Below are positions 53,911 through 63,113 of a DNA stretch of 64,000 nt, in pieces (position 1 is the first letter of the stretch; every line of letters starts with the position of its first letter). The notes beneath the pieces were generated by a model, which did not search any database, was not told where the DNA came from, and was given only the letters and a program-made list of their open reading frames with translations. The stretch comes from Streptomyces olivaceoviridis (GTDB lineage: Bacteria; Actinomycetota; Actinomycetes; Streptomycetales; Streptomycetaceae), in NCBI RefSeq assembly GCF_014650115.1, contig NZ_BMUI01000001.1:372001-436000 (forward strand), read 5' to 3'. The translations under genes and the position numbers were made by a program.

Positions 53911-55296
53911 ATGCCCAGCAGCACGACCACTCAGACGCCGCCGCAGCAGCGGGCGGACGCCTCCCTCTCCCATGGCCTCAAGCAGCGCCATCTGTCGATG
54001 ATCGCCCTGGGCGGGGTGATCGGCGCGGGCCTCTTCGTCGGCTCCGGCGCGGGCATCGCCGCCGCCGGCCCGTCCATCGTGATCGCCTACACCCTCTCCG
54101 GCGTGCTGGTGATGCTGGTGATGCGGATGCTCGGCGAGATGTCGGCCGCCTACCCCTCCTCGGGCTCCTTCTCGGCGCACGCCGAGCGGGCGATCGGCCC
54201 CTGGGCGGGCTTCGCCGCGGGCTGGTCCTTCTGGGTCCTGCTCTGCACGGCGGTGGGCCTGGAGGGCATCGGCGCCGCGAAGATCGTCCAGGGCTGGCTG
54301 CCGGGCACCCCGCAGTGGATGTGGGTCGCGCTGTTCATGGTCGTCTTCTGCGGGGCGAACCTGGCCGCCGTGAAGAACTTCGGCGAGTTCGAGTTCTGGT
54401 TCGCCGCGCTGAAGGTGGGCGCGATCAGCCTGTTCCTGATCCTGGGCGGGCTGGCCATCGCGGGCGTGCTGCCCGGCACCGACTCCCCCGGCACGTCGAA
54501 CCTGACCGACTTCCTGCCGCACGGCAGCGAGGGCCTGCTGGTCGGCCTGCTCGCCTCGGTCTTCGCGTACGGCGGTCTGGAGACGGTCACCATCGCGGCG
54601 GCCGAGTCGGAGGACCCGGTGCGCGGTGTCGCATCCGCCGTCCGCACGGCGATGTGGCGGATCGCCCTGTTCTACATCGGCTCGATGGCGGTCGTCGTCA
54701 CCCTCGTCCCCTGGAGCTCCGCGGAGGTCGTGGCGAAGGGCCCGTACGTCGCCACCCTCGACCACCTGGGCATCCCCGGCGCGGGCCAGCTGATGAACGT
54801 GGTCGTCCTGGTCGCCCTGCTGTCCGCGATGAACGCCAACATCTACGGCTCCTCGCGCATCGCCTACTCCCTGGTAGAGCGCGGCCAGGGCCCGAGGGCG
54901 CTGGCCAGGCTGTCCGGCGGGGTCCCGCGCGCCGCGGTCCTCACCTCCTGCTTCTTCGGCTTCGTGTGCGTGCTGCTCAGCTACTGGCGCCCGGACGACG
55001 TCTTCCCCTGGCTGCTGAACATGATCGGCGCGGTCATCCTGGTCGTCTGGATCTTCATCGCGGTCTCCCAGCTGCTGCTCCGCCGCCGCATCGAGCGCGA
55101 GACCCCCGAGAAGCTGGTCGTGCGCATGTGGGGCTTCCCCTGGCTGACCTGGGTCGCCCTGGCCGGCATGGCCGCGATCTTCGTCCTGATGGCCCGCGAG
55201 CCGGACACCCGCGTCCAGCTCTACTCGACGGGCGGGATGACGCTGGCCCTGGCGGCGGTGGGGTACGTCTGGCAGCGGGCGCGGGCCGGGCGCTGA
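53911..55296 (+). CDS. Amino-acid permease (APC family), paralogue
   Basis: 461-residue 12-helix transporter closely related to the permease at 50643-52061: [52 protein letters not shown] and [10 protein letters not shown] align one to one. The N-terminus is extended by a Thr/Gln-rich stretch. GGGAGAG lies ten bases upstream of the ATG. A strong terminator separates it from sodF. The two copies bracket the oxidase remnant and bioY, suggesting an old duplication; different specificities are likely. Confidence 0.93.
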   Translation: MPSSTTTQTPPQQRADASLSHGLKQRHLSMIALGGVIGAGLFVGSGAGIAAAGPSIVIAYTLSGVLVMLVMRMLGEMSAAYPSSGSFSAHAERAIGPWAGFAAGWSFWVLLCTAVGLEGIGAAKIVQGWLPGTPQWMWVALFMVVFCGANLAAVKNFGEFEFWFAALKVGAISLFLILGGLAIAGVLPGTDSPGTSNLTDFLPHGSEGLLVGLLASVFAYGGLETVTIAAAESEDPVRGVASAVRTAMWRIALFYIGSMAVVVTLVPWSSAEVVAKGPYVATLDHLGIPGAGQLMNVVVLVALLSAMNANIYGSSRIAYSLVERGQGPRALARLSGGVPRAAVLTSCFFGFVCVLLSYWRPDDVFPWLLNMIGAVILVVWIFIAVSQLLLRRRIERETPEKLVVRMWGFPWLTWVALAGMAAIFVLMAREPDTRVQLYSTGGMTLALAAVGYVWQRARAGR

Positions 55297-55313
55297 CCGC
55301 CGTACCCCGGACG

Positions 55314-55342
55314 AGGCCCCCACGTGCGACACGTGGGGGCCT
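55314..55342 (+). terminator. Terminator of second permease gene
   Basis: Perfect 13-bp stem AGGCCCCCACGTG / CACGTGGGGGCCT, loop CGA, followed by TTCTGTT. Confidence 0.93.
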
Positions 55343-55361
55343 TTCTGTTGCCCCGAGGTTG

Positions 55362-55395
55362 TTGTTGCTAGCGTGTAGTTGCAAGATACTTGCAA
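55362..55395 (+). promoter_or_regulatory. sodF promoter overlapped by a Nur (nickel) box
   Basis: TTGTTG (55362-55367), 17-base spacer and GATACT (55385-55390) form a promoter. Directly over the -10 lies TTGCAA-GATAC-TTGCAA (55379-55395), the TTGCAA-N5-TTGCAA arrangement described for Nur, the Fur-family nickel sensor that represses sodF in S. coelicolor when nickel is sufficient. The position predicts repression by blocking RNA polymerase. Confidence 0.85.
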
Positions 55396-55418
55396 TAAGG
55401 TTCCGGAGGGGATCACCC

Positions 55419-56066
55419 ATGCCCGTCTACACGCTGCCCGACCTGCCCTACGACTACGCGGCGCTCGCGCCCGTGATCAGCCCCGAGATCATCGAGCTGC
55501 ACCACGACAAGCACCACGCGGCCTATGTGAAGGGCGCGAACGACACGCTGGAGCAGCTCGCCGAGGCGCGGGACAAGGAGTCGTGGGGCTCGATCAACGG
55601 CCTGGAGAAGAACCTGGCGTTCCACCTGTCCGGGCACATCCTGCACTCGATCTACTGGCAGAACATGACGGGCCCGAAGGACGGCGGCGGCGAGCCGCTG
55701 GCCGCCGACGGCGTGGGCGGGCTGGCCGAGGCGATCAAGGAGTCCTTCGGCTCCTTCGCCGCCTTCAAGACGCAGCTGTCCAAGGCCGCCGCGACCACCC
55801 AGGGCTCCGGCTGGGGCGTCCTCGCCCACGAGCCGCTGAGCGGGCGGCTGGTCGTGGAGCAGGTCTACGACCACCAGGGCAACGTCGGCCAGGGCTCCAC
55901 CCCGATCCTGGTCTTCGACGCCTGGGAGCACGCCTTCTACCTCCAGTACCGCAACCAGAAGGTCGACTTCGTCGAGGCCATGTGGCGGGTCGTCAACTGG
56001 CAGGACGTGGCGAAGCGGTACGAGGCGGCGAAGGCCCGCGCGAACGTGCTGCTCCTGGCCCCCTGA
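55419..56066 (+). CDS. sodF: Superoxide dismutase (Fe/Zn type)
   Basis: 215-residue Fe/Mn-family superoxide dismutase. [16 protein letters not shown] and [18 protein letters not shown] open the protein; metal ligands are the His of ELHHDKHH, the His of [13 protein letters not shown], and the Asp and His of [20 protein letters not shown] lies eight bases before the ATG at 55419. The Nur box upstream identifies it as the iron enzyme made when nickel is too scarce for the nickel SOD (SodN), rather than a manganese type. Confidence 0.95.
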   Translation: MPVYTLPDLPYDYAALAPVISPEIIELHHDKHHAAYVKGANDTLEQLAEARDKESWGSINGLEKNLAFHLSGHILHSIYWQNMTGPKDGGGEPLAADGVGGLAEAIKESFGSFAAFKTQLSKAAATTQGSGWGVLAHEPLSGRLVVEQVYDHQGNVGQGSTPILVFDAWEHAFYLQYRNQKVDFVEAMWRVVNWQDVAKRYEAAKARANVLLLAP

Positions 56067-56121
56067 GAACGTCCTGCCTCGTGATCGTCTTCTCACCCTT
56101 CACGACGGCGGGCGGATGAGA

Positions 56122-56158
56122 GAAGACCCCCGTGAGGACGTGACTCACGGGGGTCTTC
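56122..56158. terminator. Bidirectional terminator sodF / DsbA-like gene
   Basis: Perfect 15-bp stem GAAGACCCCCGTGAG / CTCACGGGGGTCTTC with a 7-base loop between convergent genes. Confidence 0.9.
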
Positions 56159-56193
56159 CCTTGCGCGGCGCCGGGGGTTAGCGGCGCCGAGGG

Positions 56194-56832
56194 TTACAGG
56201 TTGCTGAAGTCCGGGCCCTGGGTGCGGGTCCGCTTGATCTCGTAGAAGCCCGGTACCGAGGCCACGGCGATCGTGCCGTCCCACAGGCGGGCCGCCTCCT
56301 CGCCCTTCGGGGCGGGGGTGACGACCGGGCCGAAGAAGGCGATCTGCTCGCCGTCGGGGCCGGGCACCGCGATGACCGGGGTGCCGACGTCCTGGCCGAC
56401 CTTCTCGATGCCCTCCTTGTGGGAGGCGCGCAGCTCGGGCTCGTACGGGGTGGAGTCCCAGTGGTCCATGAGGGACTCGGGCAGCCCCACGTCCTTCAGG
56501 GCGGCGGCCACGGCCGGCTTCTCCGGGCCCTCGCCCTGGTTGTGGATGCGGGTGCCGAGCGCGGTGTAGAGGTCGCCGAGCACCTCGGCGCCGTGCTCCT
56601 GCTGGGCCGCGATGACGACGCGGACCGGCCCCCACGCCTTGGTCGCGAGCATCTCGCGGTACTCATCGGGCAGCTCGTCGAGCCTGTTCTCGTTGAGCAC
56701 GGCGAGACTCATCACATGCCAGCGGACCTCGATGTCCCGGACCTTCTCCACCTCCAGCACCCAGCGGGAGGTCATCCAGGCCCAGGGGCACAGCGGGTCG
56801 AACCAGAAGTCGACGGGGGTCTTCTCCGACAT
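56194..56832 (-). CDS. DsbA-like thioredoxin-fold protein (Rv2466c family) with CPWA motif
   Basis: 212-residue cytosolic protein resembling the mycothiol-dependent nitroreductase/oxidoreductase of mycobacteria (Rv2466c). VDFWFDPLCPWAWMTSRW gives the family active site; the second Cys of the CPWC seen in Rv2466c is Ala here, so only a monothiol (mycothiol-mixed-disulfide) mechanism would be possible. DVGTPVIAVPG supplies the cis-Pro loop. GAGGAG precedes the ATG. It is divergent from pepN and converges on sodF. A role in redox or electrophile defence is plausible. Confidence 0.88.
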   Translation of the reverse strand: MSEKTPVDFWFDPLCPWAWMTSRWVLEVEKVRDIEVRWHVMSLAVLNENRLDELPDEYREMLATKAWGPVRVVIAAQQEHGAEVLGDLYTALGTRIHNQGEGPEKPAVAAALKDVGLPESLMDHWDSTPYEPELRASHKEGIEKVGQDVGTPVIAVPGPDGEQIAFFGPVVTPAPKGEEAARLWDGTIAVASVPGFYEIKRTRTQGPDFSNL

Positions 56833-56969
56833 GTCTCTCCTCGTGGGGAACCCTTTCTGAGGGAAACGCCGCCGCCGGCCGCGCCATTCCCCGTCACCCC
56901 TGTCAGGAGCACATGGCAGGATCGGTGCTGTTCAGCCGCCATCCACGCGATCACGAGGGAGTGCCGTCC

Positions 56970-59549
56970 GTGCCCGGTGAGAATCTGTCCCGCGACGAGG
57001 CCCGGGAGCGGGCCGCACTGCTGTCCGTCGACGGCTACGAGGTGTCCCTGGACCTGCGGTCCGCCGTCGGCGACGCGGGCGGCGAGCCGCGCACGTTCCG
57101 CTCGGTGACCACCATCCGCTTCCGCTGCAACGAGCCGGGCGCCTCCAGCTTCGCCGATCTGGTCGCGCCGAGCGTGACGTCCGTGTCGCTCAACGGGCGG
57201 GACCTGGACCCGGGCGAGGTGTTCGACGGCTCCCGGATCCTGCTGGAGGACCTGGCCGCGGAGAACGAGCTGGTGGTGTACGCCCAGTGCGCCTACTCCC
57301 GCACCGGCGAGGGCCTGCACCGCTTCGTCGACCCGGAGGACGGCGAGGTCTACCTGTACACGCAGTACGAGCCGGCCGACGCCCGCCGCGTGTTCGCCAA
57401 CTTCGAGCAGCCGGACCTGAAGGCGCCGTACCGCTTCGAGGTGCGGGCGCCGGAGGGCTGGACGGTGTGGAGCAACGGCGTCGGCGAACTCGCCGACGGG
57501 GTCTGGCGGTTCGCGGAGACGAAGCCGATCTCGACGTACATCACGTGCGTGGTGGCGGGCCCGTACCACTATGTGACGGACACCTACACCCGGACCTTCG
57601 AGGACGGCACGAAGCTGGAGATCCCGCTCGGCGCGATGTGCCGCAAGGGTCTCGCGCCGCACTTCGACGCGGACGACGTGTTCCTGGTGACCAAGCAGGG
57701 CCTGGACTTCTTCCACGACCACTTCGACTACCCGTACCCGTTCGGGAAGTACGACCAGGCGTTCGTGCCGGAGTACAACCTGGGCGCGATGGAGAACCCG
57801 GGCCTGGTGACCTTCCGCGAGGAGTACATCTTCCGCGGGAAGGTGACGCAGGCGTCGTACGAGGCGCGGGCCAACGTCATCCTGCACGAGATGGCGCACA
57901 TGTGGTTCGGCGACCTGGTCACCATGGAGTGGTGGGACGACCTGTGGCTCAAGGAGTCCTTCGCGGACTTCATGGGCACCTTCGCGAACGTGGGCGCGAC
58001 CCGCTTCCAGGACGCGTGGATCACCTTCGCCAACCGCCGCAAAGCCTGGGCGTACCGCGCGGACCAGCTGCCGTCCACGCATCCGATCACGGCGGACATC
58101 CGTGACCTGGAGGACGCCAAGCTGAACTTCGACGGCATCACCTACGCCAAGGGCGCCTCGGTGCTGAAGCAGCTGGTGGCCTACGTCGGCCAGGACGCGT
58201 TCCTGGAGGGCTCCCGGCGGTACTTCAAGCGCAACGCGTACGGCAACACGCGCCTCGGCGACCTGCTGTCGGTGCTGGCGGAGACCAGCGGCCGGGACAT
58301 GACGGCGTGGGCGGCGTCGTGGCTCCAGACGGCCGGGGTGAACTCGCTGACCCCGCAGGTGCTGCTGGACACCGAGGGCGGCCGGATCGCCGAGCTGGCG
58401 ATCCTCCAGGAGGCCCCGGAGTCGCACCCGGAGCTGCGCCCGCACCGGATCGCGGTGGGCCTGTACCGGCGTACGCCCGAGGGCGCGGTGGAGCGGTACG
58501 CGCGCGTGGAGACGGACGTGCACGAGCCGCGCACGGTCGTGGCGGAGCTGGCGGGCGCCGAGGCACCGGAGCTGGTGCTGGTCAACGACGACGACCTGAC
58601 CTACTGCAAGGTCCGGTTCGACGAGACCTCGCTGGTCACGCTGCGGACGCACCTGGGCGCGCTCACCGATCCGCTGGCCCGCGCGCTGTGCTGGTCGGCG
58701 CTGTGGAACATGACCCGGGACGCGCTGCTGCCGGCGCGGGACTTCGTCGATCTGGTGCTGCGCTTCGCGGGCCGCGAGTCGGACATCGGGGTGCTCCAGA
58801 TGCTGCACGCCTGGGCGAACTCGGCGCTGGCGCACTACGCGGCGCCGGACTGGCGGGAGACCGGCGGGGAGCTGCTGGCCGAGGGGGCGCTGCGGGAGCT
58901 GCGGGAGGCGGAGCCGGGCAGCGAGCACCAGCTCGCGTGGGCGCGCTTCTTCGCGTCCGTGGTGACCGCCGAGCCGGACCTGAAGCTGCTGACGGACCTG
59001 CTGGACGGCACGGTCGAGATCGACGGGCTTGAGGTGGACCAGGAGCTGCGCTGGGCGTTCCTGGAGCCGCTGGCCGCGCACGGGGCGGCGGACGAGTCGG
59101 TGCTGGCGGCGGAGCTGGTCCGGGACGACACGGCGTCCGGCAAGCGGCACCAGGTGCGCTGCCTGGCCGCGCGGCCGTCGGCGCCGGTCAAGGCGCAGGC
59201 GTGGGCGCAGGTGGTGGAGTCCGACGCGCTGTCGAACGCACTGGTGGAGGCGACGATCTCGGGCTTCCAGCAGCCGTCGCAGCGGGAGCTGACCGCGCCG
59301 TACGCGCAGCTGTACTTCGCGGCGATCGAGCGGGTGTGGCGCGAGCGGTCGATCCAGATCGGCATGGACGTGGTGCGGGGTCTGTTCCCGGCGTACCAGG
59401 ACCGGCCGGAGACGCTGGACGCGACGGACGCGTGGCTGGAGGCGCACCGGGACGCGGCGCCGGCGCTGCGCCGGCTGGTGCTGGAGGCGCGGGACGACCT
59501 GGCGCGGGCGCTGCGCGCGCAGGAGTGCGACGCGGCGGCCGGCCGATGA
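56970..59549 (+). CDS. pepN: Aminopeptidase N (M1 metallopeptidase)
   Basis: 859-residue zinc aminopeptidase removing N-terminal residues from peptides in the cytosol. GAMENPG (substrate N-terminus site, near 272) and HEMAHMWFGDLVT (HExxH zinc site, near 306) with the downstream Glu in WLKESFADF are intact; a C-terminal helical ERAP-like domain follows. The GTG at 56970 has GAGGGA nine bases upstream and gives the length known for S. lividans PepN; an earlier in-frame ATG at 56913 is unlikely. Followed by a strong terminator. Confidence 0.97.
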   Translation: MPGENLSRDEARERAALLSVDGYEVSLDLRSAVGDAGGEPRTFRSVTTIRFRCNEPGASSFADLVAPSVTSVSLNGRDLDPGEVFDGSRILLEDLAAENELVVYAQCAYSRTGEGLHRFVDPEDGEVYLYTQYEPADARRVFANFEQPDLKAPYRFEVRAPEGWTVWSNGVGELADGVWRFAETKPISTYITCVVAGPYHYVTDTYTRTFEDGTKLEIPLGAMCRKGLAPHFDADDVFLVTKQGLDFFHDHFDYPYPFGKYDQAFVPEYNLGAMENPGLVTFREEYIFRGKVTQASYEARANVILHEMAHMWFGDLVTMEWWDDLWLKESFADFMGTFANVGATRFQDAWITFANRRKAWAYRADQLPSTHPITADIRDLEDAKLNFDGITYAKGASVLKQLVAYVGQDAFLEGSRRYFKRNAYGNTRLGDLLSVLAETSGRDMTAWAASWLQTAGVNSLTPQVLLDTEGGRIAELAILQEAPESHPELRPHRIAVGLYRRTPEGAVERYARVETDVHEPRTVVAELAGAEAPELVLVNDDDLTYCKVRFDETSLVTLRTHLGALTDPLARALCWSALWNMTRDALLPARDFVDLVLRFAGRESDIGVLQMLHAWANSALAHYAAPDWRETGGELLAEGALRELREAEPGSEHQLAWARFFASVVTAEPDLKLLTDLLDGTVEIDGLEVDQELRWAFLEPLAAHGAADESVLAAELVRDDTASGKRHQVRCLAARPSAPVKAQAWAQVVESDALSNALVEATISGFQQPSQRELTAPYAQLYFAAIERVWRERSIQIGMDVVRGLFPAYQDRPETLDATDAWLEAHRDAAPALRRLVLEARDDLARALRAQECDAAAGR

Positions 59550-59608
59550 GCTTTGGCCTGAGCTTGCCCGGCCGGTGACCGTTACGAAATTCGGGCAAAC
59601 ATAGCCGT

Positions 59609-59642
59609 AACCCCTGGTCCGCACCCGATCGGACCAGGGGTT
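59609..59642 (+). terminator. Terminator of pepN
   Basis: Perfect 13-bp stem AACCCCTGGTCCG / CGGACCAGGGGTT with an 8-base loop and a T-rich end (TTTGCTTTC). Confidence 0.92.
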
Positions 59643-59756
59643 TTGCTTTCCTACTCGGCATCCGAACACCTGACCTTTAGTCCCGCCTTGTCCGCATTTC
59701 TCGACGGGCGTGTAACAGCGGTTACGGTCCGGACCGGGCGCGGGAATCCCGAGGCC

Positions 59757-60866
59757 ATGACCCACAACATCCCGCTCTCCCCCCGCCCCCTCCGCCACCT
59801 CGCCGACGTCCACCGCCGCGTCCTGACGGCCGCCCAGCTGCGCGCCCACGGCGTGACGCCGGCCGAGCTGACCGAGCGGTGCCGGCCCGACGGCCCCTGG
59901 CGGGAACTGCTCCCGCACGTGATCCTGCTGCACTCCGGCCCGCCCACCGGCGAGGAGCGGCTGCACGGGGCCCTGCTGTACGCGGCCCGCGCGACGGAGC
60001 CGGGCGTCCCGGTCCAGCCGACGGCCGGGAGCCCGCACCGGCCGCTGTACCAGGAGGCGGTGCTCACCGGACTGGCGGCGCTGGCCCTGCACGGCTTCTC
60101 GTCCACCCCGCCGCCGACCGCCCTGGACCACGTGGACGTCCTGGTCCCGCGCCGGCGCCGGCTGCGCTCCACCCGCTACGTCCGCGTCCTGCGCACCTGC
60201 GACCTGCCCGTCCCGCAGACGGTGACCGGGCTGCCGGTGGCGCCGGTGCCCCGGGCGCTGGCGGACGCGGTGGCGGAGCTGAGGGACGCGGAGGCGGTAC
60301 GGCGGCTGCTGACCGAGGCGGTGCGCGGCGGCCACTGCGAACCGGCGGCGGTCGTCCGGGAGCTGACCCTCGCCAAGCTGCTGACCCGCCCGCACGTGGT
60401 GGACGCCGTGGACGCGCTGCTCGCGGAGGGCCGCTCGATCGCCGAGGACCGCCTGTACCGGATGGTCCGCGAGTACGGCCTGCCCGACCCGGTCTGGAAC
60501 GTCGACCTGCGCCTGCCCGGCGGCCCGCACCTGGGCGGCCTGGACGCCTACTGGCCGGACCAGGCGGTCGCCGTCGAACTGGACACGCGCGCGCCCCGGC
60601 GAGGCCACCGGCAGGACCAGGGACAAGGCCAGGGCCAGGGCCAGGGCCAGGGCCAGGGGCAGGGGCAGGGGCAGGACGACGACGCGCTGTGGTCCGAGTA
60701 CGCCCGCAAGCGCGAGCTCCTGGAACGACTCGGCATCACGGTCGTGTACATCACGCCCAGGAAGCTGCGGGACTCCACGGAGCAGCAGGCCGCCGTGGTG
60801 CGGACCGCGCTGATGGCGTCCGGGGACCGCGACCCGGCGGCGTACGTCGTGGTGCTGCCCCGCTAG
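59757..60866 (+). CDS. AbiEi/DUF559-like protein with Gln-Gly repeat
   Basis: 369 residues. The N-terminus (LADVHRRVLTAAQLRAHGVT) resembles the winged-helix start of AbiEi-type proteins; HVDVLVPRRRRLRSTRYVRV and PVAPVPRALADAVAEL match the actinobacterial branch. The C-terminal part (GGLDAYWPDQAVAVELDT...KRELLERLGITVVYITPRKL) has the E-x-D strand and following helix of the DUF559/Vsr-like endonuclease fold. Between the strand and helix lies a tract of about ten Gln-Gly dipeptides where relatives carry a short loop. The ATG at 59757 is chosen by similarity; ribosome binding site is poor. No toxin partner adjoins it, so it is not a recognisable toxin-antitoxin pair. Role unknown. Confidence 0.68.
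   Translation: MTHNIPLSPRPLRHLADVHRRVLTAAQLRAHGVTPAELTERCRPDGPWRELLPHVILLHSGPPTGEERLHGALLYAARATEPGVPVQPTAGSPHRPLYQEAVLTGLAALALHGFSSTPPPTALDHVDVLVPRRRRLRSTRYVRVLRTCDLPVPQTVTGLPVAPVPRALADAVAELRDAEAVRRLLTEAVRGGHCEPAAVVRELTLAKLLTRPHVVDAVDALLAEGRSIAEDRLYRMVREYGLPDPVWNVDLRLPGGPHLGGLDAYWPDQAVAVELDTRAPRRGHRQDQGQGQGQGQGQGQGQGQGQDDDALWSEYARKRELLERLGITVVYITPRKLRDSTEQQAAVVRTALMASGDRDPAAYVVVLPR
60614..60675 (+). repeat. Hexanucleotide microsatellite (GGCCAG/GGGGCAG) in coding sequence
   Basis: Tandem six-base units GGCCAG shading into GGGGCAG-type units, about ten in all, encoding alternating Gln and Gly. Six-base units preserve frame when copy number changes. Confidence 0.9.
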
Positions 60867-60974
60867 CGACGGTCCGCCCGCTCCTCCAGTTTTCCTGCGC
60901 CGACCGGGTGAGCGGTCACCGGAACGGACGCGCAGGGCGGGCGGGGCGGGGGCGGGCCACGGTAGAGGAGAGTC

Positions 60975-61784
60975 ATGAGACACCCCCGAATAGCGGCAGG
61001 CGCGTGCTCCCTCCTCCTCGCGGCCGCGTGCGCGTTCGCCGATCCGGCGACGGCGCAAGTGGCGCCCCGCACCACGGCCGGCGGCTACGTGGCCCTCGGC
61101 GACTCCTACTCCTCCGGTGCCGGAGCCGGTGACTACCTGGACTCCGGCAAGGAGTGCAAGCGCAGCAACCGGGCCTTCCCCGTGCTGTGGGCCGAGGCCC
61201 ACGCGCCGGCGTCCTTCACCTTCGCCGCGTGCAACGGCGCCGGCGCCGACGACGTCCTGGCCGACCAGCTCGGCCACCTCAGCCCGCGCACCGGGCTGGT
61301 CACGCTCACCGTCGGCGGCAGCGACTCGGGCTTCGTCTCCGTCATCGCGAACTGCGCGCTGGGCGGCGCCAAGGGGTGCCTGTCCGCCGTCTCCCGGGCC
61401 CGCACCACGATGGACGGGTCCCTCTCGGGCAGCCTCGACCGGCTCTACTCGGCCATCCGGGACCGGGCCCCCGCCGCCCGCGTCGTGGTCCTCGGCTACC
61501 CGCACCTGTACCACCTCCAGGGCGCCTGCGCGCTGGGCCTCCCGGACAGCGAACGCGCCACGCTGAACGACGCCGTGGACCACCTCAACGCCGTGATCGC
61601 CCGGCGCGCCACCGCCCACGGGTTCACCTTCGCCGACGTCACCGCCGCCTTCGCCGGGCACGAGATCTGCTCGTCCCGGCCCTGGCTGCGCGGTGTCGAC
61701 GTGCTGGCGATCACCGAGTCGTACCACCCGACGGCACCGGGGCAGTCCCTCGGCTACCTCCCGGTGCTCACCCGGGTGTCGTGA
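60975..61784 (+). CDS. Secreted SGNH-family esterase/lipase
   Basis: 269 residues. A signal peptide of about 28 residues (RIAAGACSLLLAAACAFA, cleavage near ATAQ-VA) directs export. YVALGDSYSSGAGAG holds the nucleophile Ser (block I), TLTVGGSDSGF the Gly/Asn-region block, and SYHPTAPGQSLGY the catalytic His block. Six cysteines in the mature part (KECKRS, AACNGA, NCALGGAKGC, GACALG, EICSS) suggest disulfides as in Streptomyces extracellular lipase/phospholipase relatives. GAGGAG precedes the ATG. Ends three bases from the convergent glycosyltransferase. Confidence 0.92.
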   Translation: MRHPRIAAGACSLLLAAACAFADPATAQVAPRTTAGGYVALGDSYSSGAGAGDYLDSGKECKRSNRAFPVLWAEAHAPASFTFAACNGAGADDVLADQLGHLSPRTGLVTLTVGGSDSGFVSVIANCALGGAKGCLSAVSRARTTMDGSLSGSLDRLYSAIRDRAPAARVVVLGYPHLYHLQGACALGLPDSERATLNDAVDHLNAVIARRATAHGFTFADVTAAFAGHEICSSRPWLRGVDVLAITESYHPTAPGQSLGYLPVLTRVS

Positions 61785-61787
61785 CCG

Positions 61788-63029
61788 CTACAGCGGCTCG
61801 GGCAGGCGCGAGGCCTCGGTGTGCACGCCGTCGAGCAGGGCGGCGTACGCCGCGATCATGCGCGTACGGCTGAAGCGTTCGCGGCTCGCCGCCAGCGCCG
61901 GGGCCAGTACGGCGCGGTCGGCGACCGCCGCCGACCAGGCCAGGGCGATGGCCTCGGGGTCCTGCGGGGTCACGAACCCGTGGCCCCGGACGATCCGCGC
62001 GCTGTCGCCCACGTCCGTCGTCACCGGGACCGCGCCGCACATCATGCCCTCGATCAGGCACAGCGGCGCCGCCTCCCCGGAGGCGGAGGTGAGGGCGACG
62101 ACGTCGGCGGCGGCGTACACGGTCTCCATGTCATGGCGTACGCCGAGCAGGCGCACCCGCTCCGCGAGGTGCCGGTCGGCGCCGAACGCGATCTCGATGT
62201 CGGCCCACAGCGCCGGGTTGGCGCCGTTCATGCCCGCGCCGCACATCAGCACGTGCCCCTCGGGCTCGCGGGCGAGCCAGGCGCGGGCGGCGCGCAGGAA
62301 GAGCGGGACGTTCTTCATCGCGGCGTAGCGGGCCGCGAAGACGGTCACCGGTGCGGGGGCCGGGATGCCCAGCGAGGCGCGCAACGCCGCGCGGGCCGCC
62401 GGGTCCGGACGGAAGCGGAGCAGGTCCACCCCGTTGGGGATGACGTGCAGCAGCTCGCGCGGGACGCCGGCCGCCGCGTAGGCGTCCCGCGTGGACTCGG
62501 CGCAGCACACGCAGGCCACCACGGTGCCGTCGGCGATGGCGGCCTTCAGCTCGGCCAGCGCCGGGCCCTGGTTCTCCGGGTCGGAGCGGTGCAGGCAGAC
62601 CACCACCGGGCGGCGGGGCAGCCCGGCCTGGTCGATCAGTGCCAGCGGCTGCTCCTTCAGCGACAGGATCACGTCCGCCGCGGCCATGGACCGCGCGGTT
62701 TCGGCCAGCTCGGGCCCGCTGAAAACGTTCGCCGCGACCGTGCCGTCCACCAGCCCCGCGGTGCGGCCGAGCGAGGTGACGCCGACCCCGCCGGCGGTCA
62801 GCGCCCGGTAGCAGGCGTCGTCCTCCATGCGCTGCCGGGTGGCCTCGCGGTGGACCTCGCCGTGGATGCTGAGTACCTGGTGGGACTGGCCGCCCTCGGC
62901 CAGTCCCAGAACGACGTCGGAGTGCACGATCCGGGCCCCTCCGGAGAAGAAACCCTCGTAGACCGACAGCACACGCAGTCCGTGCCTCGCGCGCACACGA
63001 CCACCCGCCTCGCACAAAAATCGAGCCAT
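61788..63029 (-). CDS. Family-4 glycosyltransferase
   Basis: 413 residues, GT-B fold. The N-terminal acceptor domain starts with LRVLSVYEGFFSGGARIVHS; the donor domain shows VFAARYAAMKNVPLFLRAA and the nucleotide-sugar E-x7-E region ASGEAAPLCLIEGMMCGAVPV. HVIPNGVDLLRFRPD is typical linker sequence. An in-frame GTG 13 codons in (VRARHGLRV) is an alternative start since similarity begins there. No sugar-pathway neighbours; donor and acceptor unknown. Confidence 0.88.
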   Translation of the reverse strand: MARFLCEAGGRVRARHGLRVLSVYEGFFSGGARIVHSDVVLGLAEGGQSHQVLSIHGEVHREATRQRMEDDACYRALTAGGVGVTSLGRTAGLVDGTVAANVFSGPELAETARSMAAADVILSLKEQPLALIDQAGLPRRPVVVCLHRSDPENQGPALAELKAAIADGTVVACVCCAESTRDAYAAAGVPRELLHVIPNGVDLLRFRPDPAARAALRASLGIPAPAPVTVFAARYAAMKNVPLFLRAARAWLAREPEGHVLMCGAGMNGANPALWADIEIAFGADRHLAERVRLLGVRHDMETVYAAADVVALTSASGEAAPLCLIEGMMCGAVPVTTDVGDSARIVRGHGFVTPQDPEAIALAWSAAVADRAVLAPALAASRERFSRTRMIAAYAALLDGVHTEASRLPEPL

Positions 63030-63113
63030 CCCCGTGAACAGCGGGTTAGCCGATATGAGGCGGTACGGACATTGCGCGCGAATGAACGCGGGACTACGCG
63101 GACGAAACGTTGG

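Noticed and set aside
53391..55418. Long plus-strand frame running into sodF
   Set aside because: It is simply open frame upstream of the true sodF start, crossing the second permease in another frame; the ribosome binding site and Nur-controlled promoter fix the start at 55419.
56772..61727. 1651-codon minus-strand frame across pepN and neighbours
   Set aside because: Spans several well-supported genes and their terminators in antisense; no motif.
59757..61784. Phage-defence or toxin-antitoxin operon around the AbiEi-like gene
   Set aside because: Neighbours are a housekeeping peptidase and a secreted esterase; no AbiEii-like toxin or other defence gene.
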